Assembly: GCF_024055635.1 (NCBI RefSeq)
Contig: NZ_JAMXMB010000004.1
Coordinates: forward strand, 1 to 35,349
Reading direction: 5' to 3'
Origin: Microbacterium yannicii
GTDB lineage: Bacteria > Actinomycetota > Actinomycetes > Actinomycetales > Microbacteriaceae
DNA length: 35,349 nt
Part shown: positions 17,689 through 25,274 of the stretch, one piece after another
How positions within the stretch are numbered: the first letter of the stretch is position 1
Layout: each line of letters begins with the position of its first letter
Made by a program: the position numbers and the translations under genes
The notes under the pieces: model-generated
Told to the model about the DNA's origin: nothing
Database searches by the model: none
What the model saw: only the letters and a program-made list of their open reading frames with translations

Positions 17689-18378
17689 TTGGCTGAAACC
17701 CAGATCTTCGAGCCCGACGGCCGCGCGATCCCCTATGTCGACGAACGAGCCGACGGCCCGGCGCTCGTCCTCATCCCCGGGCGCGGGCTGAACATCAGCT
17801 ACCTCGGTCCGCTGACGCACGCCCTGGCCGAGGAGGACTTCCACGTCGTCCGCGTCGGTCCGCGCCATCCGCGTGCCGCCGCTGACCAGGCGGTCTCGAT
17901 GCACGACCTGGCGCAGGACGTGGTCGACGTGATGGAGCACCTCGGGCTGGCGAGCGCCTGGGTCGGCGGCCACGCGTTCGGCGGCTCCGTCGCGCGCCAG
18001 GTGTCGCTCGATCACCCGGGACGCGTCAACGGCGTGCTCCTTCTGGGAGTCGAGGGCGCGGTGGCAACCGACGAGCTGGGGTCCGATGTCTCGGAGATCC
18101 CCGCGCAGGCTCGCGACGCTGCGGTCGAGTCGATGCAGCGGGCGGCACTGGAGGCGACGCCGGACCTCGAGTGGTCCTCGCTCGCGCCGGCCGTGCCGGT
18201 GCTGGTCGTGCAGGGCGCCGACGACCGGATGACCCCTCCGTCGAACGGCGAACAGCTGCAGGCGTCCGCGCCCGACCGGGTGAGCGTCGCGCGCGTCGAG
18301 GGAGCCGGTCACCTGTTCCCGGTCACCCACGTCGGTGCGACCGCGTGGCCCATCGAGGACTATCTCGACTGGGACTGA
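17689..18378 (+). CDS. Alpha/beta-hydrolase fold protein lacking the nucleophile
   Basis: A 229-residue alpha/beta-hydrolase fold protein. The oxyanion-region sequence LVLIPGRGLN is present, and the acid and histidine of the triad can be placed at D178 or D179 (QGADDRMTPP) and H208 (GAGHLFP). The nucleophile elbow, normally G-x-S-x-G, reads GHAFG at 94-98, so the serine is alanine 96 (codon GCG, 17974-17976). It is therefore probably not a classical esterase; it could be a binding protein or use a different chemistry. The start is TTG at 17689 with GAGAGGA 10 nt upstream. No good ATG or GTG alternative exists nearby. Confidence 0.85.
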   Translation: MAETQIFEPDGRAIPYVDERADGPALVLIPGRGLNISYLGPLTHALAEEDFHVVRVGPRHPRAAADQAVSMHDLAQDVVDVMEHLGLASAWVGGHAFGGSVARQVSLDHPGRVNGVLLLGVEGAVATDELGSDVSEIPAQARDAAVESMQRAALEATPDLEWSSLAPAVPVLVVQGADDRMTPPSNGEQLQASAPDRVSVARVEGAGHLFPVTHVGATAWPIEDYLDWD

Positions 18379-18447
18379 ACCGCTCAGCGGTGGGTGCGGC
18401 CGCGCAGGTCGCTCTGCGGGTGCCGGTCGGGGCGTGGAGCGGCCGGT

Positions 18448-18798
18448 CTAGCGGCCCTGACGCTTCTTGAACGGCTTGGGCTGCCCCTTCACCGCGGGGG
18501 CGCGGCCCTTGCCCTTCGACGCCTTGGCCTTGCCGCCCGCGGGCACCTTCGGCTTCGGCGCGGCGGCGGGCGCTTCGGCGATCCGACGCTTCGCCTCCTC
18601 GAGGAGCAGCGCTCCCGCCGGGGTCAGCGTCCACTGCGGCTTGCTGCGGGTGATGAGGGGGTGCCCCACCTCGGCCTCGAGCTTGTCGATCGACGAATAC
18701 AGCGACGCGAGCGGGATGCCGAGCGCCTCGGCCGCGCGCGGGAAATGCAGGTCTTCGGCGACGGCGGTGACGAACCGTTCCAGGAGAGTGATGTTCAC
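18448..18798 (-). CDS. Minimal LysR-type HTH protein with Lys-rich tail
   Basis: A 116-residue protein. Residues 1-60 are a LysR-type helix-turn-helix (LERFVTAVAEDLHFPRAAEA, then SLYSSIDKLEAEVGHPLI and the wing). The large effector-binding domain of LysR regulators is missing. Residues 81-116 carry 10 Lys and 3 Arg with Pro, Gly and Ala, like the tails of histone-like proteins. The GTG at 18798 has GGAAGG 7 nt upstream, and a -10-like TATCCT is at 18826-18831 on this strand. The tail suggests non-specific DNA binding, so a nucleoid-associated role is possible. This is inference. Confidence 0.85.
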   Translation of the reverse strand: MNITLLERFVTAVAEDLHFPRAAEALGIPLASLYSSIDKLEAEVGHPLITRSKPQWTLTPAGALLLEEAKRRIAEAPAAAPKPKVPAGGKAKASKGKGRAPAVKGQPKPFKKRQGR

Positions 18799-18825
18799 AG
18801 CGAGCCTTCCGTTGCCTGCGCCTTC

Positions 18826-18831
18826 AGGATA
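18826..18831 (-). promoter_or_regulatory. -10 element for the LysR-HTH gene
   Basis: TATCCT on the minus strand would give a leader of about 20 nt that contains the GGAAGG ribosome binding site. No clear -35 element. Confidence 0.4.
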
Positions 18832-19010
18832 CGGGCGTGCCGGCATCCGGCCCGCCGCCGGGCAGGCGTCGGCGCGCTGCCAAACGTGCACCTGATCCGG
18901 CCAGCCGCCCGGCCGACGTCGTGGATGCGCCAGGTGACACGGCGGAGGTCCGTCACAATCGAAGTCGAGCCGGCCGCAGCCTCGCCGGCTCGACCGATGA
19001 ACGGAGCCCC

Positions 19011-19316
19011 ATGATCACGATCCACCTGCGCTATGAGATCGACCCCGAAAAGCTCGAGGAGTTCACGCAGTACGGCCGGGAGTGGATCCGGCTGGTCAAC
19101 AGGCTCGGCGGTACCCACCACGGCTACTTCATGCCGAGCGAGGGCGACAGTGACGAGGCCTTCGCGCTGTTCACGTTCCCGTCGATGGCGGAATACGAGG
19201 CCTACCGCATCGCCTCCCGCACCGATCCGGAATGCGTGGCGGCGTTCCAGTTCGCGCGCGACACGCAGTGCATCCGCCGCTACGAGCGGCGCTTCCAGAC
19301 GCCGGTCTTCGACTGA
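19011..19316 (+). CDS. NIPSNAP-like protein
   Basis: A 101-residue protein with a ferredoxin-like (dimeric alpha/beta barrel) pattern: ITIHLRYEIDPEKLEEFTQY at the start, then LGGTHHGYFMPSEG and a final strand-helix ending in ERRFQTPVF. This is the usual form of stand-alone bacterial NIPSNAP proteins, whose function is unknown. The ATG has GGAG 5 nt upstream. A -10-like CACAAT lies at 18954-18959, giving a leader of about 45 nt. The gene converges on the oxidoreductase gene. Confidence 0.85.
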   Translation: MITIHLRYEIDPEKLEEFTQYGREWIRLVNRLGGTHHGYFMPSEGDSDEAFALFTFPSMAEYEAYRIASRTDPECVAAFQFARDTQCIRRYERRFQTPVFD

Positions 19317-19332
19317 CCACACCGCGGAGGGG

Positions 19333-20709
19333 TCACCCGGCGGCGTCCGCGAGCGCCGCGAGACGTGCCCTCCCGGCGGCGATGTTCTGCTTCAGCCGAT
19401 CGCGCGCCGCGACGACGGCGGGGTCCCCGGCAAGGTCGGCAGGGATGCGGGCGGGGTTGAGCGTGGTCTCGTTCGACCATTCCCTCAGATCGGTCTCTCC
19501 GGTCATCGCGAGCGACGCGTCGCCGCCGATCACCTGCATGGTCGTCCAGTCCGACGGAGTGTTCGCATAGGGCGACGGCCGGCACACGCGGTTCTTGTCC
19601 GCATCGTCGTCGCGCGTGGCCTCGACGTAGCCGGCGAGCGCGGCTCCGAAGCACGGGAACCCGACCCGCACGGGCTGCGGGGTGATCGCCTCCGGGGTCC
19701 AGATCGGCCGAAGCCCCGGATATTTGAGACCCTCGGCCGCACAGTGCACGATCAGCGTGTCGGCAGGGATCCGCACATCCCCGTCGGCGAACCGCAGGCG
19801 TCCGGGTTCTACCGCGCGCAGGTGACCACGGCGGACGACGTCGTCGATCGTCCGGACGAGGTCGAGCTCCCACCTCGCAAGGGTGGGGGTCTTGGCCATC
19901 GTCGGCGTGGTCGTGGGGTCGATGCGCAGCATGATGCCGGCATCCTCCATCCGCAGGAAGACGTCGTCGGGGCTGGCGGCAGCCGCTGCCGCGGCCATCG
20001 TGTCGGCGGCCATGCCCAGGAAGACGGCGGGATCCGGCTGCACCACCGCACGGTTGAGCAGCCACGGATCGCGCGGCCGCACCCACGTGATGCCGCTCGG
20101 TGAGACGCCGTTCTCCAACAGCCACACGCATGTGTCGGTCGCGGTCTTGCCCGCTCCGACGATGACGTAGTGCGAGGGGGCGTGGCCGATGCGGACAAGG
20201 TCGTTCACGGCGATGACGCGGGCCCCGTCGCCGACGGCAAAGGGCGGGGGAGTGAGGGAGGGGATGTCGGGCGACAGGTATGCGGCATCCACCACCCGCG
20301 CTCGCGGTGCACGGAAGCGCCTCCCGCTCAGCAGCGACGCGAACCGGCGGTCGCCCAGGTACTCGGAGCGTCCATGGAACACGACCTGCCCGTTCGCGAC
20401 GAGGCGGGACAGGACGCGCGCGTAGTACTCCGTGACTTCGGCGGCGCGCGCTCGTTCGTGCAGCCCGCGTTCGGGGCCGTCGGACTGCACACGACCACCG
20501 CCCAGCAGCGTCGAGGCGACGCCGTAGAACGCGGAGGCCTGGTGCAGCCGGACGAATCCGTACGCGTCGAGCCAGTGGCCGCCCGGGCCGTGACGGCGGT
20601 CGACGATCGCGACCGAGACGTCGGCGTGAGCGGTGAGCGCGTCGACGAACGCCATGCCCATCGCGCCCGCGCCGACCACCAGATAGTCGACGTCGACGAT
20701 CCCCTCCAT
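19333..20709 (-). CDS. FMO-like NAD(P)/FAD-binding oxidoreductase
   Basis: A 458-residue flavoprotein candidate. The FAD-binding Rossmann motif is GAGAMG at 13-18, with an acidic end of beta-2 in AIVDRRHGPGGHWLDAYGFV. The GGHW and R-x-H-Q segment (FVRLHQAS) resemble flavin-containing monooxygenases. A second dinucleotide motif, GAGKTA at 185-190, would bind NADPH. Substrate unknown. It is a single transcription unit with a canonical promoter immediately upstream (TTGACG-N17-TCTGAT) and an apparently leaderless ATG at 20709. It is divergent from the PAP2 gene. Confidence 0.87.
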   Translation of the reverse strand: MEGIVDVDYLVVGAGAMGMAFVDALTAHADVSVAIVDRRHGPGGHWLDAYGFVRLHQASAFYGVASTLLGGGRVQSDGPERGLHERARAAEVTEYYARVLSRLVANGQVVFHGRSEYLGDRRFASLLSGRRFRAPRARVVDAAYLSPDIPSLTPPPFAVGDGARVIAVNDLVRIGHAPSHYVIVGAGKTATDTCVWLLENGVSPSGITWVRPRDPWLLNRAVVQPDPAVFLGMAADTMAAAAAAASPDDVFLRMEDAGIMLRIDPTTTPTMAKTPTLARWELDLVRTIDDVVRRGHLRAVEPGRLRFADGDVRIPADTLIVHCAAEGLKYPGLRPIWTPEAITPQPVRVGFPCFGAALAGYVEATRDDDADKNRVCRPSPYANTPSDWTTMQVIGGDASLAMTGETDLREWSNETTLNPARIPADLAGDPAVVAARDRLKQNIAAGRARLAALADAAG

Positions 20710-20744
20710 GGGCTCATCAGAGCAGGGGCGGTGATCGGCGTCAA
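20707..20744 (-). promoter_or_regulatory. Full -35/-10 promoter of the oxidoreductase, leaderless
   Basis: On the minus strand TTGACG (20739-20744), a 17-nt spacer and TCTGAT (20716-20721) are followed by GAGCCC and then the ATG at 20709. It is the only leaderless start in the window with a clear -35 element. Confidence 0.7.
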
Positions 20745-20814
20745 TGGGCCCGCCCGCGCGCTACACCGACAGGCGAGCGCGGGCAAGAGCGACGGCGAAG
20801 TCACGCCGGGCGCC

Positions 20815-20829
20815 CACAATGGGCGGGTG
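20815..20829 (+). promoter_or_regulatory. Leaderless promoter of PAP2 gene (CACAAT-N6-GTG)
   Basis: CACAAT at 20815-20820 is a moderate -10 match, exactly 6 nt before the GTG at 20827. Confidence 0.5.
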
Positions 20830-21528
20830 AGTGAAGACGAAGGTCCCGGGACGGCGGGGCTCCACACGGCCGCGTCCGTCGAGCCGCTTCCGCATCCGGA
20901 ACCTCATCGGGCCGTCGTCCTCGTCGTGGGCGTGGTCGCGACCGTCGCCTTCGTGGTGCTGCGCTTCGCGGTGGCGCTCGGCGGGCACGAACCGCTCCCC
21001 GCAGACCTCTGGTGGCACGACCTCATGGTGGCCACGCTCGGCGAGGTCGGCATCATCGCGGCATGGGTGCCCGCGATCGTGGGCGGCACACTCGGAATGA
21101 TCGTGATCGGCATCCTGCTCGTGGCGGTCTTCCTCTGGAAGAGGCGCCGATGGGATGCCGTGACCCTGGCGAGCGCCATCATCGTCGTCGTCGCGATCGG
21201 CGCGCCGATGGCCGCTGTGATCGCCCGGGTGCGGCCCGAGGACTCCCTCGCCGAGAGTGTCGCCACGTCATTCCCCTCCGGTCATACCGCTGTCGCGACG
21301 ACCATGGCGGTCACTCTCGGGCTGCTGCTGCGGCGCTGGTACGTGTGGCTCGCCGGCGGTCTCTGGGTGCTCTACATGATGTGGAGCCGCACGTATCTGC
21401 ACGCGCACTGGTTGAGCGACGTCGTCGCCGGGATGCTGGAGGGCGTCGCGGTGGCGACGCTGGTGTGGAGCGCTGTCCAGGCCTATCGGATACGCAGGGC
21501 GACGCCCTCCTCGCCCGAGGCCGTCTGA
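20827..21528 (+). CDS. PAP2-superfamily membrane phosphatase
   Basis: A 233-residue integral membrane phosphatase with about five or six helices. Motif 2 is PSGH at 150-153, and motif 3 is S187-R188-x5-H194-x3-D198 (SRTYLHAHWLSD). These hold the catalytic histidines H153 and H194. Motif 1 is only partly kept: the R-P (136-137) is present, but the upstream lysine of KX6RP is alanine. Likely substrates are lipid phosphates such as undecaprenyl diphosphate or phosphatidic acid. The frame is open for more than 600 nt upstream, but that part is antisense to the oxidoreductase. The GTG at 20827 is fixed by the -10 spacing. Confidence 0.9.
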   Translation: MSEDEGPGTAGLHTAASVEPLPHPEPHRAVVLVVGVVATVAFVVLRFAVALGGHEPLPADLWWHDLMVATLGEVGIIAAWVPAIVGGTLGMIVIGILLVAVFLWKRRRWDAVTLASAIIVVVAIGAPMAAVIARVRPEDSLAESVATSFPSGHTAVATTMAVTLGLLLRRWYVWLAGGLWVLYMMWSRTYLHAHWLSDVVAGMLEGVAVATLVWSAVQAYRIRRATPSSPEAV

Positions 21529-21580
21529 TGCCTGGATCCTGCTCGATTTCAACCCCCACCGGCGGGTGCGGTCACGTGGT

Positions 21581-21595
21581 TACGCTTCCGCTATG
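21581..21595 (+). promoter_or_regulatory. Leaderless promoter of DUF1206 gene (TACGCT-N6-ATG)
   Basis: TACGCT at 21581-21586 lies exactly 6 nt before the ATG at 21593. No ribosome binding site. Confidence 0.58.
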
Positions 21596-22393
21596 ACCAC
21601 TGCCAAGAACGCGGCGCGTACCGCGACGGAATCGCCCGCCTTCCGCACCATGGCGCGCATAGGTTACGTCGTGCTCGGTGTGCTGCACATCGTGATCGGC
21701 GTCATCGCGATCTCGGTGGCGATGGGCGGTGGCGGCGAAGCGGACCAGGGTGGCGCGATGGAGACCATCCGGGATTCTCCTGCCGGCGTGGTCCTGCTCT
21801 GGCTGATCGTGATCGGACTCGTGGCGCTCGCCGTGTGGCAGATCGCGGACGCCTTTCTCGCCCGGGACGCCGACGCCAAGAAGAAGTGGGGTCACCGCCT
21901 GAAGTTCGCCGGCACCGCGGTGGTGTACCTGGCGATCGCCTTCACCGCGCTCGTGTACGCACTGGGCGGCCAGTCCGACTCGTCCGAGTCGTCGCAGAGC
22001 CTCAGCGCGCAGCTGATGGCGACGACCGGCGGAATGATCCTGCTCGTGCTGATCGGACTCATCGTGCTGGCCATCGGCATCGCATTCGGCGTCCGGGGAT
22101 TCACCCGGGCTTTCGAGAAGAACCTGGATCTTCCTGCCGGTGCCGTCCGCACGGGGATCGTGACGTTCGGCGTCGTGGGCTACGTCGCGAAGGGCGTCGC
22201 GGTCGCCGTGACCGGTGTGCTCTTCGTCGTGGCGGCGTTCACGCACGATCCCGAGAAGGCCGGCGGCCTGGATGGTGCCCTCCACACGCTCGCCGAGCTG
22301 CCGTTCGGTGCGGTGATCCTCTGGGTGGTCGCAGCGGGGCTGATCATCTACGGCCTGTTCTGCTTCGCGCGTGCGCGCTACGCGCGGATGTGA
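21593..22393 (+). CDS. DUF1206 multi-pass membrane protein
   Basis: A 266-residue membrane protein with six predicted helices arranged as three two-helix repeats. Each repeat begins with a Gly-rich, tyrosine-containing helix: ARIGYVVLGVLHIVIGVIA, then LKFAGTAVVYLAIAFTALVY and VTFGVVGYVAKGVAVAVTGV. Charged loops near the second helix of each repeat (QIADAFLARDADAKKKWG, FGVRGFTRAFEKN, LFCFARARYARM) repeat the pattern. This internal triplication is characteristic of DUF1206. The function is unknown. It follows the PAP2 gene by 64 bp but appears to have its own leaderless start. Confidence 0.92.
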   Translation: MTTAKNAARTATESPAFRTMARIGYVVLGVLHIVIGVIAISVAMGGGGEADQGGAMETIRDSPAGVVLLWLIVIGLVALAVWQIADAFLARDADAKKKWGHRLKFAGTAVVYLAIAFTALVYALGGQSDSSESSQSLSAQLMATTGGMILLVLIGLIVLAIGIAFGVRGFTRAFEKNLDLPAGAVRTGIVTFGVVGYVAKGVAVAVTGVLFVVAAFTHDPEKAGGLDGALHTLAELPFGAVILWVVAAGLIIYGLFCFARARYARM

Positions 22394-22419
22394 GCGGCTC
22401 GCGCACGGCGTTCGGGTAC

Positions 22420-23202
22420 TCAGCCGATCTCCGGCGAACCCTCCTCTGACGCCGCAACGCTCCGTCGGTCCGGCTCCGCGTCGTCCAGTGCCACTGTCGC
22501 GGCGCGGCGTCCTTCGGCGATGAGGCGCGGCACGTCGGACATCGTCCACTGGGCCATCCGCTCCATCTCCGGCTGCACGAGGACGATCGACGGGTCCGCT
22601 GCGAGATCGGCGGTCCGGGTGACCGTGCGCATCATGCGCACGTTCTCCCACTTCGCGTGCAGCCGCACCACGATGACGCGGGATGCCCCGAGCGTGCGGG
22701 CGGCCGCGACCGGCACGTTGTCGATCATCCCGCCGTCGGCCAGCAGCTCGCGGCCTCGCCTGACCGGCGGGAGCAGGCCGGGGACGGCGACCGTCGCCCG
22801 GAGCGCGAGGCTGAGCGGGCCGCTGTCGAGGATCACGCCACGTCGCGTGCGCAGATCCGTGGCGAACGCCGCGAAGCGACGCGGCAGGTCCTCGATGAGC
22901 GGGTCCTCGCCGAGCGTGCGCGAGACGGCGTCGATGATGGGAGTCGTGTCGAGCAGTCCCCATCGGGGAGCGAGCGACCACCGTGCGATGGCACTCCAGC
23001 GAAAGCCGCGTGCGGCGCGGTCCAGGGCTCCGAGCTCCACGCCGGCGCCGTAGGCCGCGCCGACCAGGGCGCCCGAACTCGTCCCCGTCACGATCCCCGG
23101 TCGGATGCCCCGCTCCGCCAGGACCTGCAGGACGCCCACGTGTGCGGCGCCGAAGGCGCCGCCACCGCCGAGCACGAGCCCGAGATCAGGGTCCTCGCCC
23201 AC
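22420..23202 (-). CDS. Patatin-like phospholipase family protein
   Basis: A 260-residue patatin-family acyl hydrolase. The oxyanion-hole glycines are GGGGAFG at 12-18, the catalytic serine is S42 in GTSSG, and the dyad aspartate is D156 in LLADGG. All catalytic elements are therefore intact. There is no signal peptide or cNMP-binding domain, so it is a short cytosolic or membrane-peripheral form related to the RssA/YchK group. The start is a GTG at 23202 with GGAGGA 4 nt upstream. A -10-like TAGCTT lies at 23230-23235 on this strand. It converges on the DUF1206 gene with 26 bp between stops. Confidence 0.92.
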   Translation of the reverse strand: MGEDPDLGLVLGGGGAFGAAHVGVLQVLAERGIRPGIVTGTSSGALVGAAYGAGVELGALDRAARGFRWSAIARWSLAPRWGLLDTTPIIDAVSRTLGEDPLIEDLPRRFAAFATDLRTRRGVILDSGPLSLALRATVAVPGLLPPVRRGRELLADGGMIDNVPVAAARTLGASRVIVVRLHAKWENVRMMRTVTRTADLAADPSIVLVQPEMERMAQWTMSDVPRLIAEGRRAATVALDDAEPDRRSVAASEEGSPEIG

Positions 23203-23293
23203 GTGGTCCTCCGCTCGTCGTGCGCAGCCAAGCTAGCACCGGGCTGATGGGTGACGACTGTGGACCGGCGGCCCCCGTGCGTTCGGATCCGGA

Positions 23294-24079
23294 TCAGCCG
23301 GCGCGCATACCGAGCTCGCGATCCGGGTCGCGCGGCTGCCGGACCGGCCGGGGGTTCGCGTCGACCATCGATCGCGCCAGCAGCGTCGCACCTGCCACGG
23401 CGGCCGGCATCGTGGCCACGGCTCCGAGCGGCACCAGGAACGTGAGCTGCGTCGCCACGCCGAATCCGAGCACGCGAGCGCGGTGCCCGCGCATCAGCTG
23501 CCGGCGCGCGGTCCGGGTCATGCCGCGCGCGGTGAGAGCCCGCGATGTCAGCTCATCCGCCACCAGCCAGCCGGTGAAGGTCACACCGAACACGGCACTC
23601 AGCGCTCCGCCGACGACGGGCACGAGGCCGATGAGCGCGGCGAGCAGTGCGACCCCCAGCCCGCGTCCGATGAGCGACAGCCCGTCGGCGACCGACTGCC
23701 AGAAGCCGTAACGGGTATCGGGCGGGGCGGCGCCGGCATCCGTCTCCACGGCTCTCCAGATACGCTCGTAGAAGGGATCGCCCACGAGCAGCGTCACAGC
23801 GGTGAATGTGACGACGACCAGCACGAGTGCCGCCCCCAGCAGTGCCGTGCCGACGGCGATGCGGAAGACCGTCGCCCACAGGCTCGGCCAGCCGTCGGCG
23901 AACGGCGTCATCGCGTCGGTGAGGCCGGGCAGCGACGCGCTGAGGGCGATCAGCCCTGCGAGGAACAGGACGCCGACGATCGCCGCAGGCAGCAGTCCCC
24001 ACACCATGAGGCCGGGGCGGCGCCGCCAGGTGGCGAAGCCTCGGCCCAGCAGGGCCACTCCTCGGAGAAACTCGCGCAT
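23294..24079 (-). CDS. EI24/CysZ-like membrane protein
   Basis: A 261-residue membrane protein with the EI24 domain, shared with the CysZ sulfate permease and etoposide-induced 2.4 proteins. It starts MREFLRGVALLGRGFATWRR, has a first pair of helices at about 25-48 and 70-100, the VGDPFYERIWRAVE segment after them, and two later hydrophobic pairs (about 140-170 and 205-240). Whether it moves sulfate or anything else is unknown, and no sulfate genes are nearby. Its ATG at 24079 lies 7 nt after a TAGGCT box. The sequence in frame upstream of this ATG is not family-like. Confidence 0.87.
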   Translation of the reverse strand: MREFLRGVALLGRGFATWRRRPGLMVWGLLPAAIVGVLFLAGLIALSASLPGLTDAMTPFADGWPSLWATVFRIAVGTALLGAALVLVVVTFTAVTLLVGDPFYERIWRAVETDAGAAPPDTRYGFWQSVADGLSLIGRGLGVALLAALIGLVPVVGGALSAVFGVTFTGWLVADELTSRALTARGMTRTARRQLMRGHRARVLGFGVATQLTFLVPLGAVATMPAAVAGATLLARSMVDANPRPVRQPRDPDRELGMRAG

Positions 24080-24092
24080 CGGTCTCAGCCTA
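24077..24092 (-). promoter_or_regulatory. Leaderless promoter of EI24 gene (TAGGCT-N7-ATG)
   Basis: On the minus strand TAGGCT (24087-24092) is 7 nt before the ATG at 24079. No ribosome binding site. Confidence 0.52.
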
Positions 24093-24173
24093 CGATCGAC
24101 GCTCGGCCGGTCCGGTGGGGCGGCACTCGACGCCTCTGCGGCGCGCGTGGTCGACAGCCATCGGACGCGCCGT

Positions 24174-24650
24174 TCAGTGCGAAGGCGCCGTGGCGTGGGT
24201 GACGCTGGCGAGCACGTCCTCCAGGAACGTGGCGACGATCCGCGCGTCGCCGGACGTGAGTTTCGCGGCAATGGAGCGCAGCCGCATCGTGAGCGGGTCC
24301 AGGTGGTCGAGGTCGATGTCGCCGTCGAGCGGACGCACGAGCTTCTTGCGGCGGTCGTGCGGGTGGCCTTGCACGACCACGAGTCCGCGCGCCACCAGAC
24401 GGTCGATGAGTGCGGTGCCCGAGGCGGGGGACAGATGCAGTGCCCGCGCGATCCTGCCCGGGGTCACCTCCTCGGAGTCGTCGCGCTCGAGCAGGTACCG
24501 CATCGCCGCGCGATCGGTCTCGCTCATTCCGCTCTGCTGCTCGCGCTGGCGATTGAGCTTCGCCTCGGCCAGACGCAGATGCTCGAGGATGCCGGCGACA
24601 TCAGGTCGGCTGCTCTCCTGCGATGCGGATGACGCGGTGTGATCGACCAC
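24174..24650 (-). CDS. MarR-family transcriptional regulator
   Basis: A 158-residue winged-helix regulator of the MarR family, which binds palindromic operators as a dimer and usually represses a divergent gene until a small ligand binds. The DNA-binding part is at about 40-110: MRYLLERDD, then TPGRIARALHLSPASGTALIDRL and the wing with HPHDRRKKLV. Long terminal helices for dimerisation flank it. The start is GTG at 24650 with GGAGAGGGG 7 nt upstream. The divergent DUF7882 gene and the perfect palindrome at 24738-24757 are the obvious target candidates. Confidence 0.92.
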   Translation of the reverse strand: MVDHTASSASQESSRPDVAGILEHLRLAEAKLNRQREQQSGMSETDRAAMRYLLERDDSEEVTPGRIARALHLSPASGTALIDRLVARGLVVVQGHPHDRRKKLVRPLDGDIDLDHLDPLTMRLRSIAAKLTSGDARIVATFLEDVLASVTHATAPSH

Positions 24651-24687
24651 GATCGGACCCCTCTCCTGCCCAGAGGCTCTATTGGAC

Positions 24688-24732
24688 CATGAAATTCTCG
24701 TGAGTGAAACACTTGGCGCGAAAACTTTCATG
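24688..24732. repeat. Inverted repeat near MarR gene
   Basis: CATGAAA (24688-24694) and TTTCATG (24726-24732) are inverted 31 nt apart. Between them AGTG-AAA-CACT (24703-24713) forms a second small palindrome. All lie in an AT-richer stretch of the 140-bp divergent gap and may be extra regulator sites. Confidence 0.4.
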
Positions 24733-24737
24733 ACCGA

Positions 24738-24757
24738 ATAGTTCGATGACGAACTAT
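24738..24757. promoter_or_regulatory. Perfect 20-bp palindrome, candidate MarR operator
   Basis: ATAGTTCG and CGAACTAT are separated by ATGA. The right arm overlaps TATCAT (24755-24760), a good -10 element for the DUF7882 gene, so binding should block that promoter. Size and symmetry fit MarR dimers. Confidence 0.7.
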
Positions 24758-24790
24758 CATCGAGAGCAGGCCTTCGGAAGGAACAGCACC

Positions 24791-25159
24791 ATGGCTGAAC
24801 TGATCTACGGTGCCGAGGGCGATCCGGTCCACATGCCGGAACATCTCCTCGCACACGTCAAAATCGTCGTGGCGACGAAGCTCCGCCGCAATGAGAGCTT
24901 CATGCTGACCTGGCGTCACCCCGACGGGAGCGGCCGCTCCTCGGTGTGGCTGCAGCCGGCCATTCCGCTGCGATTCGTCTTCGACAGTCCCGAGGAGCCC
25001 GCGATCGACCATGCACTCCTCGCCCGGCTGGCGACGGCCGCGAGTTCGAACGGCGGCCTGATCCTCGACCTCGAGGAGCTCCACCTGCTCGAAGCGACGG
25101 ACGATGGTGCGCCGCCGCAGGGCCGGGCGCGCTCAGAGCTTTCGCGGCCGGCCGCCTGA
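24791..25159 (+). CDS. DUF7882 family protein
   Basis: A 122-residue protein of a family common in Microbacteriaceae, now called DUF7882 and often mislabelled 'ATP-dependent DNA ligase'. Typical features are the start MAELIYGAEGDPV, the central TKLRRNESFMLTWRHPDG, the conserved SSVWLQPAIPLRFVF and a region ending NGGLILDLEE. There is no nucleotidyltransferase motif, so it is not a ligase. The C-terminal 25 residues are variable. The ATG has a GGAAGGAA ribosome binding site 7 nt upstream. It is probably controlled by the divergent MarR protein. Molecular function unknown. Confidence 0.9.
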   Translation: MAELIYGAEGDPVHMPEHLLAHVKIVVATKLRRNESFMLTWRHPDGSGRSSVWLQPAIPLRFVFDSPEEPAIDHALLARLATAASSNGGLILDLEELHLLEATDDGAPPQGRARSELSRPAA

Positions 25160-25274
25160 TGTTGCGACGGCCGGCGCGCGGAGCGCGGCAGTACCCGACG
25201 ATTCGTCGCAGCACTGTCAACCCCCTTTGTCAGGGAGGGCGCACGCAGCATCCTCGGGTGACAGGAGGTTGACG

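Noticed and set aside
20170..20826. Long upstream extension of the PAP2 gene
   Set aside because: It is entirely antisense to the oxidoreductase and its promoter; the GTG at 20827 lies at the leaderless distance from a -10 box.
24791..25159. 'ATP-dependent DNA ligase' as a name for the DUF7882 gene
   Set aside because: At 122 residues it has no KxDG adenylation motif and no OB-fold; the name is a database carry-over.
25214..25219. TTGACA on the minus strand as a -35 element of an antisense promoter
   Set aside because: No -10 box at 16-19 nt spacing and no gene to transcribe on that strand.
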